Assembly: GCF_000763945.1 (NCBI RefSeq)
Contig: NZ_JQFJ01000004.1
Location: 27,006-91,005, forward strand
Direction of reading: 5' to 3'
Source of the DNA: Sphingopyxis sp. MWB1
GTDB lineage: Bacteria > Pseudomonadota > Alphaproteobacteria > Sphingomonadales > Sphingomonadaceae
Length of the DNA stretch: 64,000 nucleotides
Below are positions 9,735-17,836 of this stretch, piece by piece. Position numbers and translations under genes: made by a program. Under the pieces are notes generated by a model. That model was not told the DNA's origin. It worked only from the letters and a program-made list of their open reading frames with translations, and did no database searches. Position 1 is the stretch's first letter. Each line of letters begins with the position of its first letter.

Positions 9735-10466
9735 CTATGCGTGACCGGCTGCGTCGCCGACGACGGTGGCAACGCCCTCGCCCGCCAGCACGCGCGCCAG
9801 ATTTCCGGGTTCGCGAATGTTGAAAACAACAATCGGGATTTGATTGTCGCGGCACAAAGCCACCGCGCTCGCGTCCATCACCTTCAAATTGTCGGCAAGG
9901 ACGCGGTCATAGCTCAAACTGGCATAGCGGACCGCCTGGGGGTCCTTTTTGGGGTCGGCGTTATAAACGCCGTCGACGCTCGTGCCCTTCAGCAGCGCAT
10001 CGCATTTCATTTCGGCTGCGCGCAGCGCCGCGCCGCTGTCGGTGGTGAAATAGGGGGCGCCGACACCGGCGGCAAAAATCACCACCCGCCCTTTTTCCAT
10101 ATGGCGTTCGGCGCGGCGACGGATCACCGGCTCGCACACCTTGTCCATCTCGATCGCCGACTGCACCCGGGTCTGGACGCCCAATTGCTCCAGCGCATTC
10201 TGCATGGCGAGGGCATTCATGACGGTGGCGAGCATACCCATATAATCGGCCTGCGCCCGGTCCATGCCTTTGGCGGCACCCGCCATACCGCGAAAAATAT
10301 TACCCCCGCCGATCACCAGGCAGATTTCAAGCCCGCGCTCTTTCGCTTCCTTCACCTCCGCGGCCATGCTGGCAACGGTATCGGGATCAATCCCAAAGGA
10401 ATTGGGCCCCATCAGCGCCTCGCCCGATAATTTGAGAAGAATGCGTTTCAGGCCGGGCAATGCCAT
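9735..10466 (-). CDS. pyrH: Uridylate kinase
   Basis: 243-residue hexameric bacterial UMP kinase of the amino-acid-kinase fold. It shows the ATP-binding KLSGEALMG near residue 12, the glycine-rich [10 protein letters not shown], and the UMP/GTP region with YTTDSG and NADPKKDP. It phosphorylates UMP to UDP for nucleic acid and envelope sugar synthesis. The position between tsf and frr is the conserved bacterial arrangement. Confidence 0.97.
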   Translation of the reverse strand: MALPGLKRILLKLSGEALMGPNSFGIDPDTVASMAAEVKEAKERGLEICLVIGGGNIFRGMAGAAKGMDRAQADYMGMLATVMNALAMQNALEQLGVQTRVQSAIEMDKVCEPVIRRRAERHMEKGRVVIFAAGVGAPYFTTDSGAALRAAEMKCDALLKGTSVDGVYNADPKKDPQAVRYASLSYDRVLADNLKVMDASAVALCRDNQIPIVVFNIREPGNLARVLAGEGVATVVGDAAGHA

Positions 10467-10501
10467 GTGATCAAGAACCTTGTGTCAGGGGTTTATATGC
10501 G

Positions 10502-10569
10502 AATGGCGCGCACCCTAGTCAGAGTGCGCGCCATTGCCAAGCGGACTGCCACGCCAAAGCGCGGCAGTC
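10502..10569 (-). other. Two stem-loops between tsf and pyrH
   Basis: A perfect 12-bp stem (10502-10513 with 10524-10535, AATGGCGCGCAC/GTGCGCGCCATT, 10-base loop) and a second 7-bp stem (10544-10550 with 10563-10569, GACTGCC/GGCAGTC) fill the gap after the tsf stop. Neither is followed by a T-run on the minus strand. They may be an attenuator, an RNA-processing site, or a weak or Rho-linked terminator between the two genes. Confidence 0.5.
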
Positions 10570-10581
10570 GCGCAACAAGCC

Positions 10582-11508
10582 TTAGCGGCCAGCCGCTGCG
10601 GCGACTTCGGCTGCGAAGTCGCTTTCTTCCTTTTCAATGCCTTCACCCAGCTGGAAGCGGATGAAGCCCTTGAGCGTGATCGTCGCGCCAACATCCTTGC
10701 CAGCGGCCGCCACGACTTCCGCAACGGGGGTCTTGCCGTCCATCACAAAGGGCTGCGACAGAAGCGCATTTTCTTTGCGGAACTTCGCAATGGCGCCGTC
10801 GACCATCTTGGCGATGATGTCGGCAGGCTTGCCCGACTGGGCGGCCTTTTCTTCGGCAATCGCCCGCTCACGCGCAACCAGTTCGGCATCAAGGTCATCA
10901 CCATTGAGCGCCAGCGGGGTCGCGGCAGCAACATGCATTGCAAGCTGCTTGCCGAGCGGCTCCAGCACGTCCGCACCGGCAGTCGATTCCAGCGCAACCA
11001 GCACGCCGATCTTACCCATTCCGGGGGCGGCGGCATTATGGACATAGCCCGTGACCGCGCCCGATTCGACCGCCAATACGGCAGCACGGCGCAGCGACTG
11101 GTTTTCGCCGATGGTCGCGATATTGTTGGTCAGCTTTTCCGCAACGGTGCCGCCCGACGGATAGGCAGCAGCGCCGAGCGCCTCAATGTCCGAGATATTG
11201 CCGTCGAGCGCCACTTTGGCGACGTCGCTGACAAAAGCCTGGAACTGCTCATTCTTGGCAACAAAGTCGGTTTCGCTGTTGACTTCGACCATGGCACCGC
11301 GCGTCCCGTCGGTGGCAACACCAACCAGACCTTCAGCGGCGACGCGGCCTGCCTTTTTGGCCGCAGCCGCAAGACCCTTGGTCCGCAGCCAGTCGATCGA
11401 AGCTTCAATGTCGCCGCCATTTTCGGCGAGCGCCTTTTTGCAGTCCATCATGCCTGCGCCCGAGCGTTCGCGCAGTTCCTTGACGAGTGCGGCCGTAATT
11501 TCAGCCAT
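10582..11508 (-). CDS. tsf: Translation elongation factor Ts
   Basis: 308 residues starting [27 protein letters not shown], the EF-Ts UBA-like N-terminus. The core motif [11 protein letters not shown] (residues 80-90), which inserts into EF-Tu, is intact. It is the nucleotide exchange factor for EF-Tu. The start at 11508 is preceded by a GGAAAGGAACAC ribosome site. It lies 127 bases after rpsB, the universal rpsB-tsf pair. Confidence 0.97.
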   Translation of the reverse strand: MAEITAALVKELRERSGAGMMDCKKALAENGGDIEASIDWLRTKGLAAAAKKAGRVAAEGLVGVATDGTRGAMVEVNSETDFVAKNEQFQAFVSDVAKVALDGNISDIEALGAAAYPSGGTVAEKLTNNIATIGENQSLRRAAVLAVESGAVTGYVHNAAAPGMGKIGVLVALESTAGADVLEPLGKQLAMHVAAATPLALNGDDLDAELVARERAIAEEKAAQSGKPADIIAKMVDGAIAKFRKENALLSQPFVMDGKTPVAEVVAAAGKDVGATITLKGFIRFQLGEGIEKEESDFAAEVAAAAGR

Positions 11509-11635
11509 GAGTGTTCCTTTCCAAAAGGGGCGGCGCCATCGGGGCCGCCGGACGCCCGCGCGCATGGCGGGGCGATAAGTCAAAGCCATGACAGGGCGGC
11601 GGCTTGATAGCGCGCCGCCCGGTCAAAAGCGCGCC

Positions 11636-12463
11636 TCAGGCGTCGCTCTGGCGTTCGGTTTCCGCTGCCGCTTCGGCAGGGACCTGTTCATCTTCGGTCA
11701 CCGGGGCGGCTTCGGTCAGCGCGGCTTCCGCAACCGGCTCAACCGCTGCACCCAGGTCTTCGCCGCGATCCGCACGGGCCTGCTGGCCGCCACGGGTGGC
11801 CGCCTGGGCCACGGCTTCGCAGTAAAGGCGAATGGCGCGCGCCGCGTCGTCATTGGCCGGAACCGGGAAAGCAATGCCGTCGGGCGAGACGTTCGAATCG
11901 AGGATGGCGACGACGGGGATGCCAAGAACATTGGCTTCCTTGATCGCAAGCTCTTCCTTGTTCGCGTCGATCACGAACATCACGTCAGGAATGCCGCCCA
12001 TGTCGCGGATGCCGCCCAGGCTGAGTTCCAGCTTGTCGCGTTCGCGCGTCTTGTTGAGCACTTCCTTTTTGGTGAGGCCCGAGGTGTCGCCCGAAAGCTG
12101 CTCTTCGAGCGTCTTGAGACGCTTGATCGAGTTCGAGATCGTCTTCCAGTTGGTGAGCATGCCGCCCAGCCAGCGGTGGTTGACGAAATGCTGGCCCGAA
12201 GCACGCGCCGCATCAGCGATCGGCCCCTGCGCCTGACGCTTGGTGCCGACGAACAGCACCTTGCCGCCCGCAGCCGAAGTCGACGCGATAAAGTCGAGCG
12301 CGCGCGCGAACAGCGGCACGGTCTGCGACAGGTCGAGGATGTGGATGCCGTTGCGCGCGCCGAAGATATACGGCTTCATGCGCGGGTTCCAACGGTGGGT
12401 CTGGTGGCCGAAGTGCGCGCCGGCCTCAATAAGATTCTGCATCGTGACGACAGGTGCCGCCAT
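11636..12463 (-). CDS. rpsB: 30S ribosomal protein S2
   Basis: 275 residues; begins [29 protein letters not shown] and contains the S2 signatures [15 protein letters not shown] and the later [16 protein letters not shown] segment. The last 40 or so residues are an alanine/glutamate-rich acidic extension common in alphaproteobacterial S2. The start at 12463 has a GGAAGGAGAAAG ribosome site. As the first gene of the long minus-strand cluster, its promoter must lie in 12464-12785. Confidence 0.97.
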   Translation of the reverse strand: MAAPVVTMQNLIEAGAHFGHQTHRWNPRMKPYIFGARNGIHILDLSQTVPLFARALDFIASTSAAGGKVLFVGTKRQAQGPIADAARASGQHFVNHRWLGGMLTNWKTISNSIKRLKTLEEQLSGDTSGLTKKEVLNKTRERDKLELSLGGIRDMGGIPDVMFVIDANKEELAIKEANVLGIPVVAILDSNVSPDGIAFPVPANDDAARAIRLYCEAVAQAATRGGQQARADRGEDLGAAVEPVAEAALTEAAPVTEDEQVPAEAAAETERQSDA

Positions 12464-12685
12464 AGTCTTTCTCCTTCCGGTTGATCCTCTGGAAGGCAAG
12501 AACCTGGCTCATCCGTTCAAGAATCGCCGGGCACCGGTATGTGCGCCTTCCATGTGGAATGCGCGCGCCGTTACCGGGGTTGAACACGAAAAGCAAGAGG
12601 ACAGCGACATCCCACCAATCCCCGCCGCCGCCATCGACATCTCAGTCTGTCGACAGAAAACACCATTTCACCGCAAATTATTTGA

Positions 12686-12700
12686 GAACAAAAAGGGAAC
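12686..12700. promoter_or_regulatory. Candidate LexA (SOS) box
   Basis: GAAC-AAAAAGG-GAAC is an exact match to the alphaproteobacterial LexA direct repeat GAAC-N7-GAAC. It lies between divergent rpsB and the small membrane protein gene at 12786, 85 bases before the latter's ATG. A match to eight fixed bases is expected about once or twice per strand pair in a window this size, so position is the main support. The rest of 12464-12785 shows no other gene and should hold the rpsB promoter and leader. Confidence 0.4.
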
Positions 12701-12785
12701 ATGGAACATTCCCCTTTAGAAATCGTCGGCACCCTGCCGCTCAGGAAAACGGGTTTCGCACAGAAATGCCGAAAGGACAAATTTG

Positions 12786-13040
12786 ATGCTGCAGATTGCC
12801 ATCGCTCTCCTTTTCACGCTTGCAGGCGGCGGGGCGGTCATGGTCATTTTAGCCATGCTCGCTTCAAATGCCGCACCCATCTGGTCCTCATTAATAGGCG
12901 AAGGGGCGTTCCCGGCTTATCGCACGCCCCAAAGCGGGCTTGCTCCCAACTCCCTGCCCCCGCGGCGCGCGCCCTCAAACCGCCGCAGCCCGCAAGCCAA
13001 GAAAGCGCTACCGGCTGCCGTACTTAATTGCGCCGCCTGA
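12786..13040 (+). CDS. Small single-pass membrane protein, unknown function
   Basis: 84 residues. The N-terminus is one hydrophobic helix (MLQIAIALLFTLAGGGAVMV and on to about residue 27), followed by a short loop and a proline/arginine-rich cytosolic or periplasmic tail (SLPPRRAPSNRRSPQAKK). A good ribosome site (AAAGGACA) lies 6 bases before the ATG; a TTG one codon earlier is an alternative. The 3' end overlaps the convergent pssA gene by 17 bases. No family is recognised. The possible LexA box upstream suggests damage induction, and its shape recalls short SOS-induced membrane division inhibitors such as Caulobacter SidA, but there is no sequence homology that I can see. Confidence 0.5.
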   Translation: MLQIAIALLFTLAGGGAVMVILAMLASNAAPIWSSLIGEGAFPAYRTPQSGLAPNSLPPRRAPSNRRSPQAKKALPAAVLNCAA

Positions 13041-13797
13041 CCTTTGCATAGCTGGCGACGCCAAAAGGCAGTAACGCCACATAAACAGCACAGACAACCA
13101 GCAACGTTAGCCAGGGGACGGTCATCAAGGCGGCGCCCAGCAAGCCGATGCCCGCTAACGCGAACAACCGCCAGGACCGGCGCAGACGAATGGATGACCA
13201 GCTATAGGTCGGCAAGGCGGAGATCATCAGCATCGCCACCGCCAGCGCCCATGGCATCACAATATACCATTGGCGAAACACTTCATTTCCCGTGACCAGC
13301 CAGCAGTAAATGGGCACGAAGGCTAGGCCGGCTCCGGCAGGCGCAGGAATGCCCGTCATAAAACCCGCTGATTTATGCGGCTGAAATTCCGCGTCCATGC
13401 GCGAGTTAAACCGCGCGAGGCGCAAGGCGCAGCATACCGCGAGAGCCAGTGCAGCGGTCCAGCCGAATTTCGGCGCAAATTGCAGGGACCAGAGAAACAG
13501 GACCATCGCCGGCGCCACGCCAAAGGCAATCACGTCGGACAGTGAATCCAGTTCAGCGCCGAAACGGCTTTGCGCGCGCAAAAGCCGGGCGATGCGTCCA
13601 TCCATGCCGTCAAGCACGCCTGCAAAAATGATGGCGGCCAACGCCTTTTCCCATTCCTCGCCAATCGCGAAACGAACTCCGGTCAAGCCAAAGCATAGCG
13701 CCAATGCTGTAATTGCATTAGGCGCAAACGCTCGCAGCGGCATACCGCCGATACGGCGCGCTTCGTCCTGCACACGGTCTTCGCCAGACGCTCCCAC
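13024..13797 (-). CDS. pssA: CDP-diacylglycerol-serine O-phosphatidyltransferase
   Basis: 257-residue multi-pass membrane enzyme that makes phosphatidylserine from CDP-diacylglycerol and serine. The CDP-alcohol phosphatidyltransferase motif is clear at about residues 63-88: DGMDGRIAR followed by GAELDSLSD, giving the DG..AR...G...D...D pattern. The GTG at 13797 overlaps the psd stop by one base, suggesting coupling; an ATG at 13743 (MPLRAFAPNAITAL) starts exactly at the conserved part and is an equally plausible start. It acts directly before Psd. Confidence 0.92.
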   Translation of the reverse strand: MGASGEDRVQDEARRIGGMPLRAFAPNAITALALCFGLTGVRFAIGEEWEKALAAIIFAGVLDGMDGRIARLLRAQSRFGAELDSLSDVIAFGVAPAMVLFLWSLQFAPKFGWTAALALAVCCALRLARFNSRMDAEFQPHKSAGFMTGIPAPAGAGLAFVPIYCWLVTGNEVFRQWYIVMPWALAVAMLMISALPTYSWSSIRLRRSWRLFALAGIGLLGAALMTVPWLTLLVVCAVYVALLPFGVASYAKVRRRN

Positions 13798-14531
13798 TAT
13801 TGAGCGACCCCGTCCATCGTCTCCGCCACGCCGATCCGCGCGATAATCGTTTCGCCCGCCAAGGCTCGCTGGCCCAGCAACACTTGCGGCGTGGTGCCGG
13901 CAGGCAGATAAACGTCGACGCGGCTCCCAAAGCGTATCAGGCCAACACGTTGCCCCGTGCTCACATCCTGCCCCATGCTAACAAAGGGGAGAATGCGCCT
14001 GGCCACCAGCCCGGCAATCTGGGTGAAGCCGATCCGCACTCCGTCCGCGCGCTCGACGACAAAATGCTGCCGCTCATTCTCCTCGCTCGCCTTGTCGAGG
14101 TCGGCATTGACGAACTTTCCGGGAATATAGGCTATTTTCCGCAAGGTCCCGGCAATCGGCGTGCGATTGATATGAACGTCAAACACACTCATAAAAATGG
14201 ACACCCGCAACATCGGCCCCTCACCCAGCCCTTCCGCGCCAGCAATTTCAGGCGGCGGCGGCACTTCGGCGATCTGCGTCACCAAACCATCGGCCGGAGA
14301 GATAACCAAGTCCGGGCTCGTTGGCGTCACCCGCACCGGGTCGCGAAAAAAGGAGCAGACCCAGGCAGTCACGCCCGCCATCAGCCAGCCGACAATCTCC
14401 CAGCCCAAAAGCCAGAAACAAAGGGTGACGATCGCCGCGATCAGCGCAAATTTGCGCCCTTCGGGATGAATCGAAGGCCAGCGCCATTTAATACCGCCGC
14501 CCGGTCGATTGGATGAAATGCTATTCGACAT
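13797..14531 (-). CDS. psd: Phosphatidylserine decarboxylase proenzyme
   Basis: 244 residues, the short type found in alphaproteobacteria. An N-terminal membrane segment ([19 protein letters not shown]) is followed by the catalytic domain with [11 protein letters not shown], the substrate-site histidine region DVHINR, and near the C-terminus [10 protein letters not shown], whose Gly-Ser is the self-cleavage point that creates the pyruvoyl group. It converts phosphatidylserine to phosphatidylethanolamine. It is cotranscribed with pssA and divergent from icd. The ATG at 14531 was chosen because the residues before it look like translated spacer. Confidence 0.93.
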   Translation of the reverse strand: MSNSISSNRPGGGIKWRWPSIHPEGRKFALIAAIVTLCFWLLGWEIVGWLMAGVTAWVCSFFRDPVRVTPTSPDLVISPADGLVTQIAEVPPPPEIAGAEGLGEGPMLRVSIFMSVFDVHINRTPIAGTLRKIAYIPGKFVNADLDKASEENERQHFVVERADGVRIGFTQIAGLVARRILPFVSMGQDVSTGQRVGLIRFGSRVDVYLPAGTTPQVLLGQRALAGETIIARIGVAETMDGVAQ

Positions 14532-14741
14532 GAGCGCCGTTATAAAGCGTGATGGGCGACTGACAATCGAATATGGCGCGTAAATGAAGGCTGGAGGCTC
14601 CCGCAGGGCCAACGGCCTTGCCCGCCCTTCCCCCGTGAACGCCAAACATGCAATAGGTCGGCGCCACCAGGGCGGTTGATCAATCGCGCCGCATTGCCTA
14701 AGGCCCGCTCAACTCAACTCCCCGCAGGAAAAGGCACGAAC

Positions 14742-15956
14742 ATGGGCAAGATCAAGGTAGTAAACCCGGTCGTCGAACTCGACGGCGATGAAATGACCCG
14801 GATCATCTGGCAATGGATCCGCGAACGCCTGATCCAACCCTATCTCGACATCGACCTTCATTATTACGACCTCGGCATCGAGGAGCGCGACCGCACCGAC
14901 GACAAGATCACGGTCGATGCCGCCAATGCGATCAAAAAATATGGCGTCGGCGTCAAATGCGCCACGATCACTCCCGACGAAGCGCGGGTCGAGGAGTTCG
15001 GCCTCAAGAAAATGTGGAAGTCGCCGAACGGCACGATCCGCAACATCCTCGGCGGCGTTGTGTTCCGCGAACCCATCGTGATTAAAAATGTCCCACGGCT
15101 TGTCCCCGGCTGGACCGACCCCATCGTCGTGGGCCGTCATGCCTTTGGCGACCAGTATCGCGCGACCGACTTCCGCGTTCCCGGTCCCGGCAAGCTGCGC
15201 CTGGTGTTCGAAGGCGAAAATGGCGAAACGATCGACGAGGAAGTGTTCCAGTTCCCCTCCTCGGGCGTCGCCATGGCGATGTATAATCTCGACGATTCGA
15301 TCCGCGACTTTGCGCGCGCTAGCATGAATTATGGCCTTGCGCGCCAGTGGCCGGTTTATCTGTCGACCAAGAACACGATCATGAAAGCCTATGACGGGCG
15401 CTTCAAGGACCTGTTCGAGGAAGTGTTCGAACAGGAATTCAAGGCCAAGTTCGAAGCCGCCGGCATCACCTATGAGCACCGCCTGATCGACGATATGGTC
15501 GCCTCCGCGCTCAAGTGGAGCGGCAAGTTCGTCTGGGCCTGCAAAAATTACGATGGCGACGTCCAGTCGGATACGGTCGCACAGGGCTTCGGCTCGCTCG
15601 GCCTGATGACCAGCGTGCTGATGACCCCCGATGGCCAGACGGTCGAATCCGAAGCTGCGCACGGCACCGTCACGCGCCACTATCGCATGCACCAGCAGGG
15701 TAAGGCGACGTCGACCAACCCGATCGCATCGATCTTCGCCTGGACCGGCGGACTCAAGCATCGCGGCAAGCTCGACGGCACGCCTGAAGTAACCAAATTT
15801 GCCGAAACACTGGAGCAGGTTTGCGTCAAGACGGTCGAAAGCGGCAAGATGACCAAAGACCTTGCGCTGTTGATCGGCCCCGATCAGAATTGGCTGACCA
15901 CCGAAGGCTTCTTCGAAGCCATTGCCGAAAATCTAGACAAGACGATGGGTGCCTGA
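14742..15956 (+). CDS. icd: Isocitrate dehydrogenase (NADP+)
   Basis: 404-residue dimeric NADP-dependent isocitrate dehydrogenase of the eukaryote-like type. It starts [23 protein letters not shown] and shows the substrate segment [20 protein letters not shown], the metal/substrate YDGDVQSD region and the cofactor segment [12 protein letters not shown]. It catalyses oxidative decarboxylation of isocitrate to 2-oxoglutarate in the TCA cycle. The ATG at 14742 follows AGGAAAAGG. The 210 bases shared with divergent psd should hold both promoters. Confidence 0.97.
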   Translation: MGKIKVVNPVVELDGDEMTRIIWQWIRERLIQPYLDIDLHYYDLGIEERDRTDDKITVDAANAIKKYGVGVKCATITPDEARVEEFGLKKMWKSPNGTIRNILGGVVFREPIVIKNVPRLVPGWTDPIVVGRHAFGDQYRATDFRVPGPGKLRLVFEGENGETIDEEVFQFPSSGVAMAMYNLDDSIRDFARASMNYGLARQWPVYLSTKNTIMKAYDGRFKDLFEEVFEQEFKAKFEAAGITYEHRLIDDMVASALKWSGKFVWACKNYDGDVQSDTVAQGFGSLGLMTSVLMTPDGQTVESEAAHGTVTRHYRMHQQGKATSTNPIASIFAWTGGLKHRGKLDGTPEVTKFAETLEQVCVKTVESGKMTKDLALLIGPDQNWLTTEGFFEAIAENLDKTMGA

Positions 15957-16026
15957 CACCTAATTAAATCAATTTGATTGAGATTAAGCGGTAGCCAAGG
16001 CACGCGCCTCTGCCTAAGACCATCGC

Positions 16027-17814
16027 ATGGTGATGGAAACAACGGCGGACGGTGCGAGCCTTGGTAACGCGCTTATTGTATTGGGCGCGGCAGGAATTGT
16101 AATTCCTGCCTTTGCGCGTTTTCGCATCACACCGGTGATCGGCTTCATTCTCGTGGGCCTGCTCGTCGGCCCTTCCGGCCTGGGGTCCCTCGCGGACGAA
16201 TACCCCTGGCTCCAGCATGTCACCATCGAATCTGCCGACGACATCGCGCTCTTTGGCGAATTCGGGATCATCCTCCTGCTCTTCTCCATTGGGCTGGAGC
16301 TGTCCTTCCGTCGCTTGTGGCAACTGCGGCGCCTTGTTTTCGGGGTGGGCGCTGCGGAACTTCTTTTCAGCGGGCTTATCTTGGGCGGCGCCCTTTACAT
16401 GCTGGGTTCGCTCTCCACGCCCGCAGCTATCGGGCTCGGTGTGGCCCTGGCGCTTTCTTCGACCGCTCTGGTTCTTCCCATAGCGGGCACCAAATCTGCG
16501 GTGGGGCGCGCTTCCTTCTCAATGCTGCTGTTCGAAGATCTGGCAATTGTCCCGATCATCTTCATTCTCGGCGCCTTTGCACCCAATCCGGCAGGGAACA
16601 ACACCGAATTGCTCCTGACCACCTTATGGCAAGGCATGCTGGTGGTCGCGATTCTGGCTGTTGCCGGCTGGTTTCTGCTGCCGCGCATTTTCTCGCAGGC
16701 CGCACGCGCCAAAGACCCCGAACTTTTTCTCGCCGCAAGTCTGTTGGTGGTCATTGTAGCGGCGCTGGCGACAGCCGCGGTAGGGCTCTCCCCTATTGTT
16801 GGTGCGCTTTTGGCCGGTCTCATGATTGCCGAAACCGAATATCATGGAGAAGTCGAAGCCATTACCGCGCCCTTCAAGGGGCTGGCGCTCGGCGTTTTCC
16901 TGATCAGTGTCGGCATGGGCCTCAACCTGGAAACCATCGCCCGGCAATGGCCCTTGCTTGCAGCAGCGGTCATCGGGGTGGTGGCGATCAAAGCCACGGT
17001 TACTGCACTTTTGCTACGCTTTTCGGGCGCTCGACGCGGCACAGCCGCAGAGGTTGGTCTGCTCATGGCCAGCCCTTCTGAAACAACACTCATTGTTCTG
17101 GCCGCCGCCCTTCATGCTCAGCTCATTACGCGGAACACCGCCGAATTCTGGCAGCTGGTTACGGCGATCGGCCTTACCATCACCCCCCTCCTCGCAAGGG
17201 TGGGGCATGATATTTCCCGGCGTATTGAAATGGGGAGCGCCGATGCCGAAGAAGATGTCGACCCCAGCAATCGCACCATCATTGTCGGCTTCGGCCGCGT
17301 AGGACGCACCGTGGTCGAACTGCTCAAAAAGCACGAGCGCCCCTATATCGCACTCGACGCCGATATCGATACGGTGGCGTCGGCACGGCGCGAGGGCCTC
17401 GCCATTCGCTTTGCCGATGTCGCACGTCCCAACAGCCTCGCCAAGCTGGGGATCGAGCAAGCGGACGCCATCGTTCTCACGATGGACGACCCCGTGCAAC
17501 AACTTCGCATGACACGCATGCTGCGACAGAAATATCCCGATCTCCCCATTATCTGCCGCGCCCGCGATGCCGATCACGCCGCGGAACTTTATCGTTCGGG
17601 TGCGACCGACGCCGTGCCGGAAACCCTCGAAAGCTCTTTGCAACTCGCCGAGGCGGTGCTCATCGATCTGGGCGTGCCCATGGGGCCGGTGGTCGCATCC
17701 ATTCATGATATCCGGGCCAAAATGCGGCAGGATATCATGACCAAAGGCGAACTGGAGCGCGAGCCACGTATCCAGCGCGTCCGCATGGCGGGGCTGATGG
17801 ACGACAAAAGATAG
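16027..17814 (+). CDS. CPA2-family cation/proton antiporter with TrkA-N domain (KefB/KefC type)
   Basis: 595 residues. The first 390 form about 12-13 hydrophobic helices with the CPA2 pattern (GFILVGLLVGPSGLG near the N-terminus and LALSSTALVLP in the fifth to sixth helices). After a charged linker comes an RCK/TrkA-N domain from about residue 416, with the Rossmann start IIVGFGRVGRTVVELL. Such proteins exchange K+ or Na+ for protons under nucleotide or redox control. No small KefF/KefG-like partner is adjacent. Cation specificity cannot be read from sequence. Confidence 0.9.
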   Translation: MVMETTADGASLGNALIVLGAAGIVIPAFARFRITPVIGFILVGLLVGPSGLGSLADEYPWLQHVTIESADDIALFGEFGIILLLFSIGLELSFRRLWQLRRLVFGVGAAELLFSGLILGGALYMLGSLSTPAAIGLGVALALSSTALVLPIAGTKSAVGRASFSMLLFEDLAIVPIIFILGAFAPNPAGNNTELLLTTLWQGMLVVAILAVAGWFLLPRIFSQAARAKDPELFLAASLLVVIVAALATAAVGLSPIVGALLAGLMIAETEYHGEVEAITAPFKGLALGVFLISVGMGLNLETIARQWPLLAAAVIGVVAIKATVTALLLRFSGARRGTAAEVGLLMASPSETTLIVLAAALHAQLITRNTAEFWQLVTAIGLTITPLLARVGHDISRRIEMGSADAEEDVDPSNRTIIVGFGRVGRTVVELLKKHERPYIALDADIDTVASARREGLAIRFADVARPNSLAKLGIEQADAIVLTMDDPVQQLRMTRMLRQKYPDLPIICRARDADHAAELYRSGATDAVPETLESSLQLAEAVLIDLGVPMGPVVASIHDIRAKMRQDIMTKGELEREPRIQRVRMAGLMDDKR

Positions 17815-17836
17815 GCGTTAGCAGGATTGGCAGGGG

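Noticed and set aside
14709..15761. 350-codon minus-strand frame opposite icd
   Set aside because: Shadow of icd; no ribosome site or domain.
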